From Paludibacteraceae bacterium (GTDB lineage Bacteria; Bacteroidota; Bacteroidia; Bacteroidales; Paludibacteraceae), in the NCBI GenBank assembly GCA_905233375.1, contig CAJOEJ010000005.1:1-64000 (forward strand): a stretch of DNA of 64,000 nucleotides, read 5' to 3'. The notes beneath the pieces are model-generated. The model did not search any database, was not told where the DNA came from, and saw nothing but the letters and a program-made list of their open reading frames with translations. This document shows positions 43,400 through 52,400 of this stretch, in pieces (the stretch's first letter is position 1; each line of letters begins with the position of its first letter). A program made the translations under genes and the position numbers.

Positions 43400-44140
43400 T
43401 CAGAAATACAGACTCAGCTTGACGCCCGTGGTGACCAGACTGCGTCCCACTTTGTTGGTAAAAGCGGTGGTTCCGATCGTCTCTTCTATGGACAGCACCG
43501 CTTGCTGGAACTGGGTGTAGGCGGTAACCGCCAGGGCTGTTTTGGGGTTCAGCTGGCACCGGTAGCCGAAATCAAGCCCCGCATAGATACCACCTGTGTA
43601 GTTCTTGCTCAGCGCGATACCGTATCCGAGCGATGCACCGAAGACGGGTGCATGCTTCTCTTCCGTGAGCGGCATCCTCACTGCAACCTGTATCGGCAGG
43701 AAGTTATATTTCTCTGCGCCTAAGAAAATACCGTGATAGCCTAATCCGGCTCCGACAAAGAGATGCCGGTTCTTGATATGGTGTGATCCGACCAGCAGGT
43801 CCGCGCTCAAACCGCCTCCGACCGCTTCGTTGGGCTGCGATGCCACGCCGCCAGCTAACTCCAGCAGGATAGACGCTTTCTTCATCGTCGTGATGCCGGC
43901 ATCGTCCGTAACGACGCTGTCACGCGTTTCCTGTATCGCATCGTTGGACAGTATATCCTGCACGTCCGAGCGCGGATATTGGAAACGGGCACCGGACTCG
44001 TCGCGGATGATGACTACCTCCTCGTTCTGGAAGACGATGGTTCCTTTCACGCGTGCACCTGTGCGTAACAATAAGGTTTCCGCGTGCGCGCACAAGACAA
44101 ACGAGCAAAGAAGCAGAATTATATAGATGCGGTTTTTCAT
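43400..44140 (-). CDS. Outer-membrane beta-barrel protein with N-terminal beta domain
   Basis: 246 aa. Signal peptide MKNRIYIILLLCSFVLCAHA. Residues about 20-65 (LLRTGARVKGTIVFQNEEVV, RDESGARFQYPRSDVQDI) form a small beta domain seen in Bacteroidetes secreted proteins. The rest is eight or so amphipathic strands ending in a C-terminal Phe (VKLSLYF), the mark of an outer-membrane barrel. Start chosen at 44140 because it gives the signal peptide and follows a good promoter by few bases. Function unknown. Confidence 0.8.
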   Translation of the reverse strand: MKNRIYIILLLCSFVLCAHAETLLLRTGARVKGTIVFQNEEVVIIRDESGARFQYPRSDVQDILSNDAIQETRDSVVTDDAGITTMKKASILLELAGGVASQPNEAVGGGLSADLLVGSHHIKNRHLFVGAGLGYHGIFLGAEKYNFLPIQVAVRMPLTEEKHAPVFGASLGYGIALSKNYTGGIYAGLDFGYRCQLNPKTALAVTAYTQFQQAVLSIEETIGTTAFTNKVGRSLVTTGVKLSLYF

Positions 44141-44148
44141 ATCGGGTG

Positions 44149-44180
44149 CAAATTTACACAAAAATTCGCATATACACAAA
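44149..44180 (-). promoter_or_regulatory. Promoter for the outer-membrane protein gene
   Basis: Minus strand TTTG (44177-44180), 20 bases, TAAATTTG (44149-44156); ATG follows within 10 bases of the -7 box. Confidence 0.8.
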
Positions 44181-44209
44181 TTTTTTATTTGTATTTTTTG
44201 TTTTTTATG

Positions 44210-45625
44210 CTATTTGACGATTTCGAAGTCTGTTTGCCCCCTGTTAACGTCCGTTTTCAGCACTCTGACGGTGACCGGATCGCCGAGGGTGTAGGATGCC
44301 GGGTGGTGTTTCGGTGACGGCTGGGCGTTCTCGCACACCAGACGGAAGTTCTGCGCGTCGTATTGCCAGTACTCACCCGGTTCGCCGATTCGGGAGAGAT
44401 GAACTAATCCTTCGCAACGGCTGTCGTCCAGCTGGATGAACAGCCCGAAATCGGTCACGCCGCAAATATGTCCGGGCAGTATTTCGCCGAGGTGGTCGCT
44501 CATCCACATGGCCTGGAACTGTCTGATCGATTCGCGCTCCGCCTCGATGGCTTTCTGTTCGCACGCAGAACAATGCTCGCATTTGTCCTCCAGCTCCTGC
44601 CGCGTCATGGATTCTTTTTTGCCCGTGAGGATGTATTTTTCCACCAGACGGTGAACCATCAAGTCGGGGTAACGGCGGATAGGGGAAGTGAAGTGGGTGT
44701 AATGGGTGAAGGCGAGTCCGAAGTGACCGATGTTATAGGTCGAATAGACCGCTTTTGCCTGCGCGCGGATGGTGAGCAGTTCCACGGCGCGCTGGATATT
44801 TGCCAACTGATACGGGTCCTTGCCCGTTTTGCTTGTCATCCGCTTCTTGAAAGTGGCTACGGCATCTAATTTCTCTCCGTCCGGCAGGTCGTGAACACGA
44901 TAGACAAACGGTCGTCCCGAACCCACCGCTTTCGCTACCGTGCGGTTGGCAAGCAGCATGAATTCCTCGATCAGATGGTGGGCTTCGTTGGGAGTCTCGA
45001 AATAGATATCCGTCGGATGTCCGTGTGCATCCAGATGAAAACGCATTTCTTCCTGCTCGATGGTGAGTGCTCCGTTCGCGATACGCTCCGCCCGCAGTTT
45101 GAGCGCCAGACCGTTCAGCGTCGTCAGGGCGGTCAGAAGCTCCGGAGCCGGCGAGCTCAAACTGTCAGGCGTTCTGCCCTCGAGGATCTCCTGAGCTTCT
45201 TCGTAGTTCAGGCGCGCATTGGAGCGGATGACCGTCCTGCATATCTTGTGTTTGATCACATGCGCCTCCGAGTCCATGGTGAAGATGACGGACATGCACA
45301 GCTTGTCTTCGTTAGGTCGCAGCGAGCACTTGTCGTTGCACAACTCTTCGGGCAGCATGGGAAGCACGCGGTTCACCAGATAGACCGAGGTGCCGCGCTG
45401 GTACGCCTCGTCATCGACCTTCGTGCCCGGACGCACGTAAAAACTTACATCCGCTATATGCACTCCTATGCGGTAAATCTCCCCTCCTTGCAGGGAGGGG
45501 TCGGGGGAAGGCTCCTTTTCAAAAGACAGCGCATCGTCAAAGTCCTTCGCATCAGCCGGATCGATGGTGAAGGTGAACGCGTCCCGCATATCGCGCCGCC
45601 GTAATATCTCTAATGGGTCTATCAT
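44210..45625 (-). CDS. Short RNase R-like RNB exonuclease
   Basis: 471 aa. The RNB catalytic domain starts almost at residue 12: FTFTIDPADAKDFDDALSF holds the metal-binding Asp residues, then IGVHIADVSFYVRPG, RGTSVYLVNRVLPMLPE, LHHLIEEFML-type segment (HHLIEEFMLLAN), TSPIRRYPDLMVHR, and a C-terminal S1 domain (GHICGVTDFGLFIQLD, GLVHLSRIG). RNase R is usually over 700 aa, with two cold-shock domains before RNB. Those are missing, and the upstream DNA holds a promoter and a structured leader instead, so this is not a sequencing truncation. Repeat C is in frame at residues 38-48 (PSPDPSLQGGE) between two conserved strands. Predicted 3'-5' exoribonuclease with altered substrate choice. Confidence 0.87.
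   Translation of the reverse strand: MIDPLEILRRRDMRDAFTFTIDPADAKDFDDALSFEKEPSPDPSLQGGEIYRIGVHIADVSFYVRPGTKVDDEAYQRGTSVYLVNRVLPMLPEELCNDKCSLRPNEDKLCMSVIFTMDSEAHVIKHKICRTVIRSNARLNYEEAQEILEGRTPDSLSSPAPELLTALTTLNGLALKLRAERIANGALTIEQEEMRFHLDAHGHPTDIYFETPNEAHHLIEEFMLLANRTVAKAVGSGRPFVYRVHDLPDGEKLDAVATFKKRMTSKTGKDPYQLANIQRAVELLTIRAQAKAVYSTYNIGHFGLAFTHYTHFTSPIRRYPDLMVHRLVEKYILTGKKESMTRQELEDKCEHCSACEQKAIEAERESIRQFQAMWMSDHLGEILPGHICGVTDFGLFIQLDDSRCEGLVHLSRIGEPGEYWQYDAQNFRLVCENAQPSPKHHPASYTLGDPVTVRVLKTDVNRGQTDFEIVK
45479..45511 (-). repeat. Dispersed repeat C, inside the RNase R-like gene
   Basis: On the minus strand CCTTCCCCCGACCCC, then stem TCCCTGCAAGGAGGGG. Same orientation as the gene, read as PSPDPSLQGGE, the same frame used in pectinesterase. 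Confidence 0.85.
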
Positions 45626-45668
45626 CCTGTGGGGGCTTTCTTTAATGTATTTTATGTTTATGTCTTTG

Positions 45669-45717
45669 GAATGATTTAACTCGCAGAACCCACCTCTGAA
45701 TCATTCAAAAGGGTTTT
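45669..45717 (-). ncRNA. Conserved pseudoknot-forming element, copy 1 (rnr leader)
   Basis: 49-nt core: GAATGATT (45669) pairs with AATCATTC (45699), and AGAACCC (45685), inside that loop, pairs with GGGTTTT (45711) outside it, an H-type pseudoknot. The second copy at 49142 differs by two loop bases only. It is in the 5' leader of the RNase R-like gene (promoter at 45747, ATG at 45625). The strand that matters is inferred. Confidence 0.55.
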
Positions 45718-45746
45718 GTTTGTTTTTTTCTAAATGATTTCGGCTA

Positions 45747-45778
45747 CAAAGATACTACATTTTTTGCACATATACAAA
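45747..45778 (-). promoter_or_regulatory. Promoter for the RNase R-like gene
   Basis: Minus strand TTTG (45775-45778), 20 bases, TATCTTTG (45747-45754). The leader to 45625 is about 115 nt and carries the pseudoknot element. Confidence 0.85.
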
Positions 45779-45910
45779 AAAACCGCACAAAAATTTGAAG
45801 TTTTCCTCAAAATACAGCCCTATGGGGTGTTTTTTATTTCATATCTTATATCCCAAACTGACAAATCGAATAGACAATTTGCATAATCAGAGGTAATTTT
45901 TTCAAAAATT

Positions 45911-45942
45911 CTTGCATATATAAAAAAAATATTGTAATTTTG
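45911..45942 (+). promoter_or_regulatory. Promoter for glgP
   Basis: CTTG (45911-45914), 20 bases starting CATATATAAAAAAAA, TAATTTTG (45935-45942). The 410-base gap 45626-46035 holds this promoter, the divergent rnr promoter and the pseudoknot element; nothing else is evident. Confidence 0.85.
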
Positions 45943-46035
45943 CACGCTTTTTTCCCGTTGGGTGAATAGAAGCCCCAGGGCTTGTCGGCGGGAGAGCAAC
46001 AAAACAGAAATTTAATTACATAAATATATTTACCT

Positions 46036-48594
46036 ATGAACGTAAAAGTAAGTAATGTGAATCAGCCGAATTGGAAAGAGTGCAACGTGCATGCTTCTCT
46101 TCCCGCCGAGCTGAGTAAATTGCAGGAGTTGGCGTACAATGTATGGTGGAGCTGGAACGCAGGTGCCAAGGACCTCTTCCGCAACATTGACAACGATGCA
46201 TGGCATCGCGCGAACTCGAATCCCATTGTGTTGCTGAACATTATCAGTTACGACCGAATGGTGGAGTTGACCAAGGACACCAAGTTCATGAAGCAACTCG
46301 ATCAGGTCTATAAGGAGTTCCGTGCCTATATGGACGCTCCCAAGGACAAGAAAAAACCGTCTATCGCTTATTTTTCTATGGAGTACGGTCTGACGCACGT
46401 GCTCAAGATCTATTCCGGTGGTCTGGGAATTCTGGCAGGTGACTATATCAAAGAGGCTTCGGATTGCAACGTCGATATGGCGGCGATCGGTTTCCTCTAT
46501 CGTTACGGCTATTTCACACAGACCTTGTCCCCTGAAGGTCAGCAGATTGCCAACTACGAGGCGCAGAACTTCAGCAACCTGCCTATCACGCAGGTCAAGG
46601 AGAAAGACGGCTCGAACATGGTGGTCGAGGTGCCTTATCCCGGACGTACCGTCAAGGCGTACTTGTGGCGCGTGGCGGTTGGTCGTATGGACCTCTACCT
46701 GCTTGACACCGACAACGAACTCAACAGCGAGTGGGATCGTCAGATCACCCACCAGCTCTACGGAGGCGACTGGGAGAATCGTATCAAGCAGGAGATCATG
46801 CTCGGTATCGGCGGTATGCTGGCGCTCAAGAAACTGGGTATCAAGAAGGACGTTTACCACTGCAACGAGGGTCACGCTGCCCTCATGGGCTTGCAGCGTC
46901 TCGTGGACCTGGTTGCCGAAGGACTGACCTTCAACCAGGCGAAGGAGGTCGTTCGCGCGTCCGGTCTCTATACCTGCCACACGCCGGTGCCTGCCGGACA
47001 CGACTATTTCGAGGAGGGCTTGTTCTACAAGTATATGAGCGAGTACGCTCCGAAACTCGGTATCGAGTGGCATGACCTCATCGGAATGGGTCGTACGAAC
47101 CCCGATGACAGCAACGAGAAATTCTCCATGTCCGTCTTTGCGCTCAATACCTGCCAGGAGGCGAATGGTGTTTCGTGGCTCCACGGAGAGGTAAGCAAGA
47201 AGATGTTCTCGCCCGTATGGCCAGGTTACTTCCCCGAGGAACTGCACGTGGACTATGTCACCAACGGTGTCCATATGCCGACATGGGCTGCTCACGAGTG
47301 GAAAGAGATCTACCTCAAGTACCTGCCGAAAGAGTGGATGAGCGACCAGTCCAACCTCGAGATGTGGAAACCCTACAACGATATTCCCGACAGCGAGATC
47401 TGGAAGACACGTATGAGTCTCAAGCGCAAACTGATCGATTATATCAAGGTCAAGTTCCGCGAAGACTGGATGAAGTCGCAGGGTGATCCCGCACGTATCG
47501 TACGCGCTCTGAGCGAGATGAAGCCGGAGAACCTCATCATTGGTTTCGGTCGCCGTTTCGCTACCTACAAACGTGCCCACCTCCTCTTCACCGACCTCGA
47601 GCGTCTCGACAAGCTGGTGAACAACCCCAATTATCCCGTTCAGTTCCTCTTCACCGGCAAGGCACACCCTGCTGATGGCGGTGGTCAGGGACTCATCAAA
47701 CGCATCATCGAGATCAGCCGAATGCCGCAGTTCCTCGGTAAGATCATCTTCCTCGAGAACTACGACATGCGTCTGGCAAAACGTCTCGTTTCCGGTGTCG
47801 ATATCTGGCTCAACACGCCGACTCGTCCCCTCGAGGCGTCCGGTACATCCGGCGAGAAAGCGCAGATGAACGGTGTGCTCAACTTCTCCGTCAAGGACGG
47901 TTGGTGGTACGAGGGGTACGTAGAGGGCGCCGGATGGGCGTTGACAGAGCATCGCACCTACGAGAACCAGGCACACCAGGATCAGCTCGATGCTGCGACT
48001 ATCTACCAGATGCTGGAGAACGAGATCATTCCGCTCTATTATGCGAAGAATAGCAAGGGCTACAGCCCTGAGTGGGTGCAGTATATCAAGAACTCCGTGA
48101 CCAAGATCACACCGCGTTTCACCATGAAGCGCATGATGGACGACTATTTCGACAAGTTCTATTACAAACTGGCGAAACGTCACAACTTGCTCATCGCCGA
48201 CAACTACAAGGTTGCCAAAGAGATTGCCGCATGGAAAGAGAACATGGTGGCGCACTGGGACGAGATCGAAGTGCTCCATAAGACTATCTCGAAGGACTTG
48301 AGTTCCCTCATCGTAGGTGACAAGGTTTGTATTGCCGTTGAGCTCGATACCCACGGTCTGAACGACAAGGGTCTGGGCGTCGAACTGGTAGCCGTGCGTA
48401 CTTCGACCCACAACAACGACAAGCTCTATGAAGTGGAGCCGTTGAAGATGGTCAAGAGCGAAGGAAGCCACTTGTTCTTCGAGAACACCTATCAGGTGGA
48501 CTATGCCGGAGGTATGAAGTTCGCGTTGCGTATGTATCCGCAGAACGAACTCCTCCCGCACCGAATGGACTTCTGCTACGTCCGCTGGCTCTAA
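46036..48594 (+). CDS. glgP: Alpha-glucan (glycogen) phosphorylase
   Basis: PLP-dependent GT35 enzyme that releases glucose-1-phosphate from glycogen or maltodextrin. 852 aa. N-terminal [90 protein letters not shown]; and the PLP-site region [20 protein letters not shown] followed by DGWWYEGY. This matches the bacterial/archaeal short-type phosphorylase group. Monocistronic: own promoter and a strong terminator. Works with the debranching enzyme at 32642 in glycogen use. Codon bias leaves an equally long open frame on the opposite strand, which I reject as a gene. Confidence 0.96.
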   Translation: MNVKVSNVNQPNWKECNVHASLPAELSKLQELAYNVWWSWNAGAKDLFRNIDNDAWHRANSNPIVLLNIISYDRMVELTKDTKFMKQLDQVYKEFRAYMDAPKDKKKPSIAYFSMEYGLTHVLKIYSGGLGILAGDYIKEASDCNVDMAAIGFLYRYGYFTQTLSPEGQQIANYEAQNFSNLPITQVKEKDGSNMVVEVPYPGRTVKAYLWRVAVGRMDLYLLDTDNELNSEWDRQITHQLYGGDWENRIKQEIMLGIGGMLALKKLGIKKDVYHCNEGHAALMGLQRLVDLVAEGLTFNQAKEVVRASGLYTCHTPVPAGHDYFEEGLFYKYMSEYAPKLGIEWHDLIGMGRTNPDDSNEKFSMSVFALNTCQEANGVSWLHGEVSKKMFSPVWPGYFPEELHVDYVTNGVHMPTWAAHEWKEIYLKYLPKEWMSDQSNLEMWKPYNDIPDSEIWKTRMSLKRKLIDYIKVKFREDWMKSQGDPARIVRALSEMKPENLIIGFGRRFATYKRAHLLFTDLERLDKLVNNPNYPVQFLFTGKAHPADGGGQGLIKRIIEISRMPQFLGKIIFLENYDMRLAKRLVSGVDIWLNTPTRPLEASGTSGEKAQMNGVLNFSVKDGWWYEGYVEGAGWALTEHRTYENQAHQDQLDAATIYQMLENEIIPLYYAKNSKGYSPEWVQYIKNSVTKITPRFTMKRMMDDYFDKFYYKLAKRHNLLIADNYKVAKEIAAWKENMVAHWDEIEVLHKTISKDLSSLIVGDKVCIAVELDTHGLNDKGLGVELVAVRTSTHNNDKLYEVEPLKMVKSEGSHLFFENTYQVDYAGGMKFALRMYPQNELLPHRMDFCYVRWL

Positions 48595-48664
48595 AAAGAT
48601 CACGGTCGATTTATCATCCTTCGATCTATCGATAACTCGATCTCTCGATATCCCGATCTCCCCA

Positions 48665-48697
48665 AGAGAGACTTTCGCCCCGAAAGTCTCTCTTTTT
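48665..48697 (+). terminator. Terminator after glgP
   Basis: Perfect 13-bp stem AGAGAGACTTTCG (48665-48677) with CGAAAGTCTCTCT (48681-48693), loop CCC, then TTTC. Confidence 0.92.
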
Positions 48698-48771
48698 CTC
48701 TAAAAACGTAGATTTTTTTAGCATTTATTGTCACTAGTGTCCATTAAAAACAGAAAAAAACATCTAAAACC

Positions 48772-48890
48772 CTTTGAGCGCTTTATCAGCGGTGCTTCTT
48801 GAACAAACAGTTAGTAAAACCTGCTTGTAAGCAAGCTTCTAGACGGCTTTTACTAACAATTTGTCACACTATGAGTCAAAGCACTCAAAG
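48772..48890. repeat. Long imperfect palindrome inside the 489-bp element
   Basis: CTTTGAGCGCTTT (48772-48784) pairs with AAAGCACTCAAAG (48878-48890); inside it GTTAGTAAAA (48810-48819) pairs with TTTTACTAAC (48848-48857); the tip has GCTTG/CAAGC. Could fold as one long hairpin in RNA or a cruciform in DNA. Confidence 0.7.
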
Positions 48891-49141
48891 CAATAAACAT
48901 AAATAAAATCAAATCGTCGCGCATAAAACATTAGTAGTTTCTTGTGGAAAAATTTGGCGAATCTTGTTTTTTTCCAACTGCATCAATATCTACTCGATAC
49001 CAAGACGAGAGAGAGACGAGAGCAAACCGAGAGTAACCCGACGGTCGACCGACAGTGAGTGCTAACGAGACGCTAACCAGGACGTACTCTTGTCGAATTG
49101 TTTTATATGTATATGTCTTTGGAAATAATCGTTGTGGCTAA

Positions 49142-49190
49142 GAATGATTTAACTCGTAGAACCCACCTCTAAATCATTCAAAAGGGTTTT
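49142..49190. ncRNA. Conserved pseudoknot-forming element, copy 2
   Basis: Same as 45669-45717: stem 1 GAATGATT/AATCATTC and stem 2 AGAACCC/GGGTTTT are unchanged; the two differences fall in loops. A shared upstream phrase TATGTCTTTGGAA is also present, here 21 bases further away. Transcription is not shown by the sequence. Confidence 0.5.
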
Positions 49191-49253
49191 GTAGTTTTTT
49201 GTTTAATTTTAGTGGACACTAATATGAAAAAGTATAAAAAAATGTAGCCAGCT

Positions 49254-49285
49254 CTTGCATATGTCAAAAAAAAGCAGTAATTTTG
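49254..49285 (+). promoter_or_regulatory. Promoter for the InlB-repeat giant
   Basis: CTTG (49254-49257), 20 bases starting CATATGTCAAAAAAAA, TAATTTTG (49278-49285). The leader is about 155 nt and includes the small hairpin GTGCCCTTAGGCAC near 49301. Confidence 0.85.
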
Positions 49286-49445
49286 CACCGTCTTTGCTCA
49301 AGTGCCCTTAGGCACGAAAGAATTGACTTGTCGTAAAAGGTCTAACACGTTACAAAAGTTTCGTGTCGGTCTTTGCGAAAATCTTTTTGTGTAACCGTAC
49401 TACGGTGCCTGGTAATGAACATAAATAGCAAAAATACATAAAACA

Positions 49446-52400
49446 ATGAAAAATAGTAACTATAATTTCAAATCAATCGTGCAGAGTAATGCACGGTGGT
49501 TATTGACCTTACTCGCTATCCTCACCCTCGGCGTGGGACAAATGAGAGCTTACGAAGCTACAATCTTTTTTGCTCCGGGAGAAATAGATGCAGCTTGGGA
49601 TAGCTGGACCGAATGTTGGGTGAATGTCAATCACGGAAATTGGGTAAATTATGAAATGGACAATACTGGGCTTACGTATAATGGTCATACATTATATTAT
49701 AAACATTATACGGATGGTAATCAAGACAAAGCGTGGACTATAGAGTTTCATAAAGAGCAAAATGAATGGCTGGGAAGAAAAGCTTTAGATAATGTTGAAA
49801 CCAATTCTTCTGTCTTTAATAACAAATTATGGAACGGCTCGTCATGGGTTGATGTGAAATATATATATGGTGACGGAGATGGGAATTGGCTGAATGGGCA
49901 ATTATGGGTTAGTGATGCTGTGTCCAACTCGATAATAAAAGGTACAACAAGAACCTATACCTCCTGTGCTCCTGGTTTAAAAAGTTTCAGATTGACGGGA
50001 AGTAGTACTTTGGGCTATTCTAATATTAATGAATGTAATGTGCCATACTATACGAACGAGCACAATAACATTTGTTTCTCAACTGTAGCCACAGCAGATA
50101 TAACCATTGGTTATGACGATTCCGGCATATCAATCAATGTGACCTATGCTGATTTGGCATCTACGCTGAATGATATTCTTAATAATCAAAAGATTATGTT
50201 CTATTATGGAGATAATTGGAGTGTAGATTGTGCAAAATATCTTCATACAACAAATTCACCCCGAGATAATCATTATTCGTCTGTTAGTATACATTTAAAT
50301 GATAGACGTTTGGCTATAGCCATTGTCGAGCCTGACGTGCGATACTGGGTTGCAAATGATGGTTCTTGGGCTGGTTTACAAATGACTCAAGTTGCTAAAA
50401 AAGGAGGTCGTTATACACTTTATTCAGACAATGGAGATCGACTTGACGAGTCCAATGGTGAATTACCGTCATGGACAACGAGTGCTGCAACTATAGCTAA
50501 AGGAACAACCAATTCCGGATTAGCGGCTACGTGCAATAATTCTGTAATAGGCAGATCACATACTTATTCGTATTATTATACCCAAGATGCGGATAATGGA
50601 AGTGCTTCTTGGAACGAGTTCAATCCGGCAAGTGCAGCAAGTCTTGCTGTTGGTGAATACACCGTGCGGGCACTGGCGCATGACGGAAACATCTATGTGC
50701 GTACCGAATCAGCTGCTACGTTGACGGTATATGCTGCGATCACCCTGAATAACCACGGTGCAACGTCGGCGGGTACGACAAGTGTAAATGCGGTGCTCGG
50801 TAGTACAGCAGCGGATATTTCTGTTCCGTCGAAGACGGGTTATACTTTCAATGGTTACTATACCGGCGAGAATGGGGCAGGAACAAAAGTCATTAACGCG
50901 AATGGTTCGTGGGTATCCAATAATTCGGGATATACGGACAATTCTTCGCCGTGCAAATATGATGCCACAGCTAATCACGAATTACATGCCTATTGGACGG
51001 AGGACGACCATACTGTTACTGTTAATGCAACCGCAGGTGGTTCGGTGGCTTCTGCCAGCGTAACTGGTCATTATGAAACAAACGTAACGCTGCCTACAGC
51101 AACAGCTGATCCGGGATATTACTTCACAGGTTGGACAACTACTGATGGTTCTGTTACCTATACGAATCAAAGTAGTGCTACTTCGGCACAAGTGAACGGT
51201 CTGACAGCCGCAGCTACCGTGCAAGCTAACTTCCTTCCAATTTGGCGCGTTGCTTATTCAGGCGATAGTTACTATACGGATAACCATCAAATCACTACTA
51301 TCACAACTTCGGCAGGTGTGATGACTTCGGGTTCGGTAACGATAGACCTGAATGCGAACACAGACTATGCGTTCAAAATTTTCAACAAACAGGCCGATCA
51401 TTGGTGGGGGCATGTTGGCGATGTGACCAAGATTACATACGCAAATCAGGCTACGGCGCAAAGTTTGTCAGATGATAATACAGGAAACGACCAGACCTTC
51501 CATACCGCCGGTAAGGGTACATATACCTTTACTTGGAATGTAAGCAGTAGCGAGATAACCATTACATACCCGACTTCTTATACCGTTACCTTTGGTGAAG
51601 GAACAGGATACGGAGCGGCTGTTACGGCTTCTGTAGAGAGTTCGGGGGCTATCAATAGTGGTGACTATGCAGCAGCAGGTAAGGATATTACCTTTACGCA
51701 GTCAGCGGCTACTGGTTATTCGTTCGCAGGTTGGTATGATGCCAGTACCGGGGGCTCAGCTGTTGCAACGATGGGTGTAGGCGATAATGTGCTGGACGAC
51801 ATTGGAGCTAATGCAACCGTTTACTCGCGCTACACCGAGAACAAATCAACTATTACCGTTAGTGCCGGCACAGGTGGTACTGTGACTACTGGTAGCGGTG
51901 AGCACTCGCTCGGTGTGGCTACCACACAAGCCATCAATGCTTCTGCTAATCCCGGTTATACATGGAGCACATGGACAACAACCGGTGTCGCAAGATTGAC
52001 AGATGCCGCTACTTCTGCAAGCAATACCGCCACGACAGACGGTACGAATGGTGGCACAGGTACAATTACCGCTACCTTTACCGCCAATACATACTACGTA
52101 GCCTTCAATGCGAATGGCGGAACCGGCTCGATGAGCAATGAATCCTTTACCTACGATGCCGATGCCAAGGCGTTGACCACCAATACGTTCACACGCAGTC
52201 ATTATACATTTGCGGGATGGAATACAAAAGCAGATGGTTCTGGAGACCCCTATACTGACGAACAAAAGGTAAGCAATCTTGCTACTTCCGGCACACTGGC
52301 TCTTTACGCCCAATGGACGGAGATTACACACGATGTTTCGGCATCTGCTTCTCCCGTAGCAGGTGGTACGGTAACGCCTACCAGCGCAACTGCAATGGGC

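Larger units (their letters stand above)
48734..49222. mobile_element. 489-bp non-coding element with inverted ends (MITE-like candidate)
   Basis: Ends CTAGTGTCCATTAAAA (48734-48749) and TTTTAGTGGACACTAA (49207-49222) are inverted repeats matching at 14 of 16 bases. Inside are a long imperfect palindrome (48772-48890), a purine-rich GAGAGAGACGAGAG region near 49005, and pseudoknot element copy 2. No ORF. It lies between the glgP terminator and the promoter of the giant. No clear target duplication was found. Could be a miniature transposable element or the remains of an insertion sequence. Confidence 0.45.

Noticed and set aside
43368-43559. Longer form of the ribbon-helix-helix protein
   Set aside because: These codons overlap the 3' end of the outer-membrane protein gene in another frame and show no fold pattern.
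45669-45717. preQ1-type riboswitch
   Set aside because: It shares the H-type pseudoknot idea, but the sequence lacks a pattern I can match, and the neighbouring gene is an RNase rather than a queuosine gene.
46030-48603. 857-codon open frame on the minus strand opposite glgP
   Set aside because: It mirrors glgP almost exactly, has no recognisable domains, and glgP has promoter, terminator and full motifs. It arises from codon bias on the other strand.
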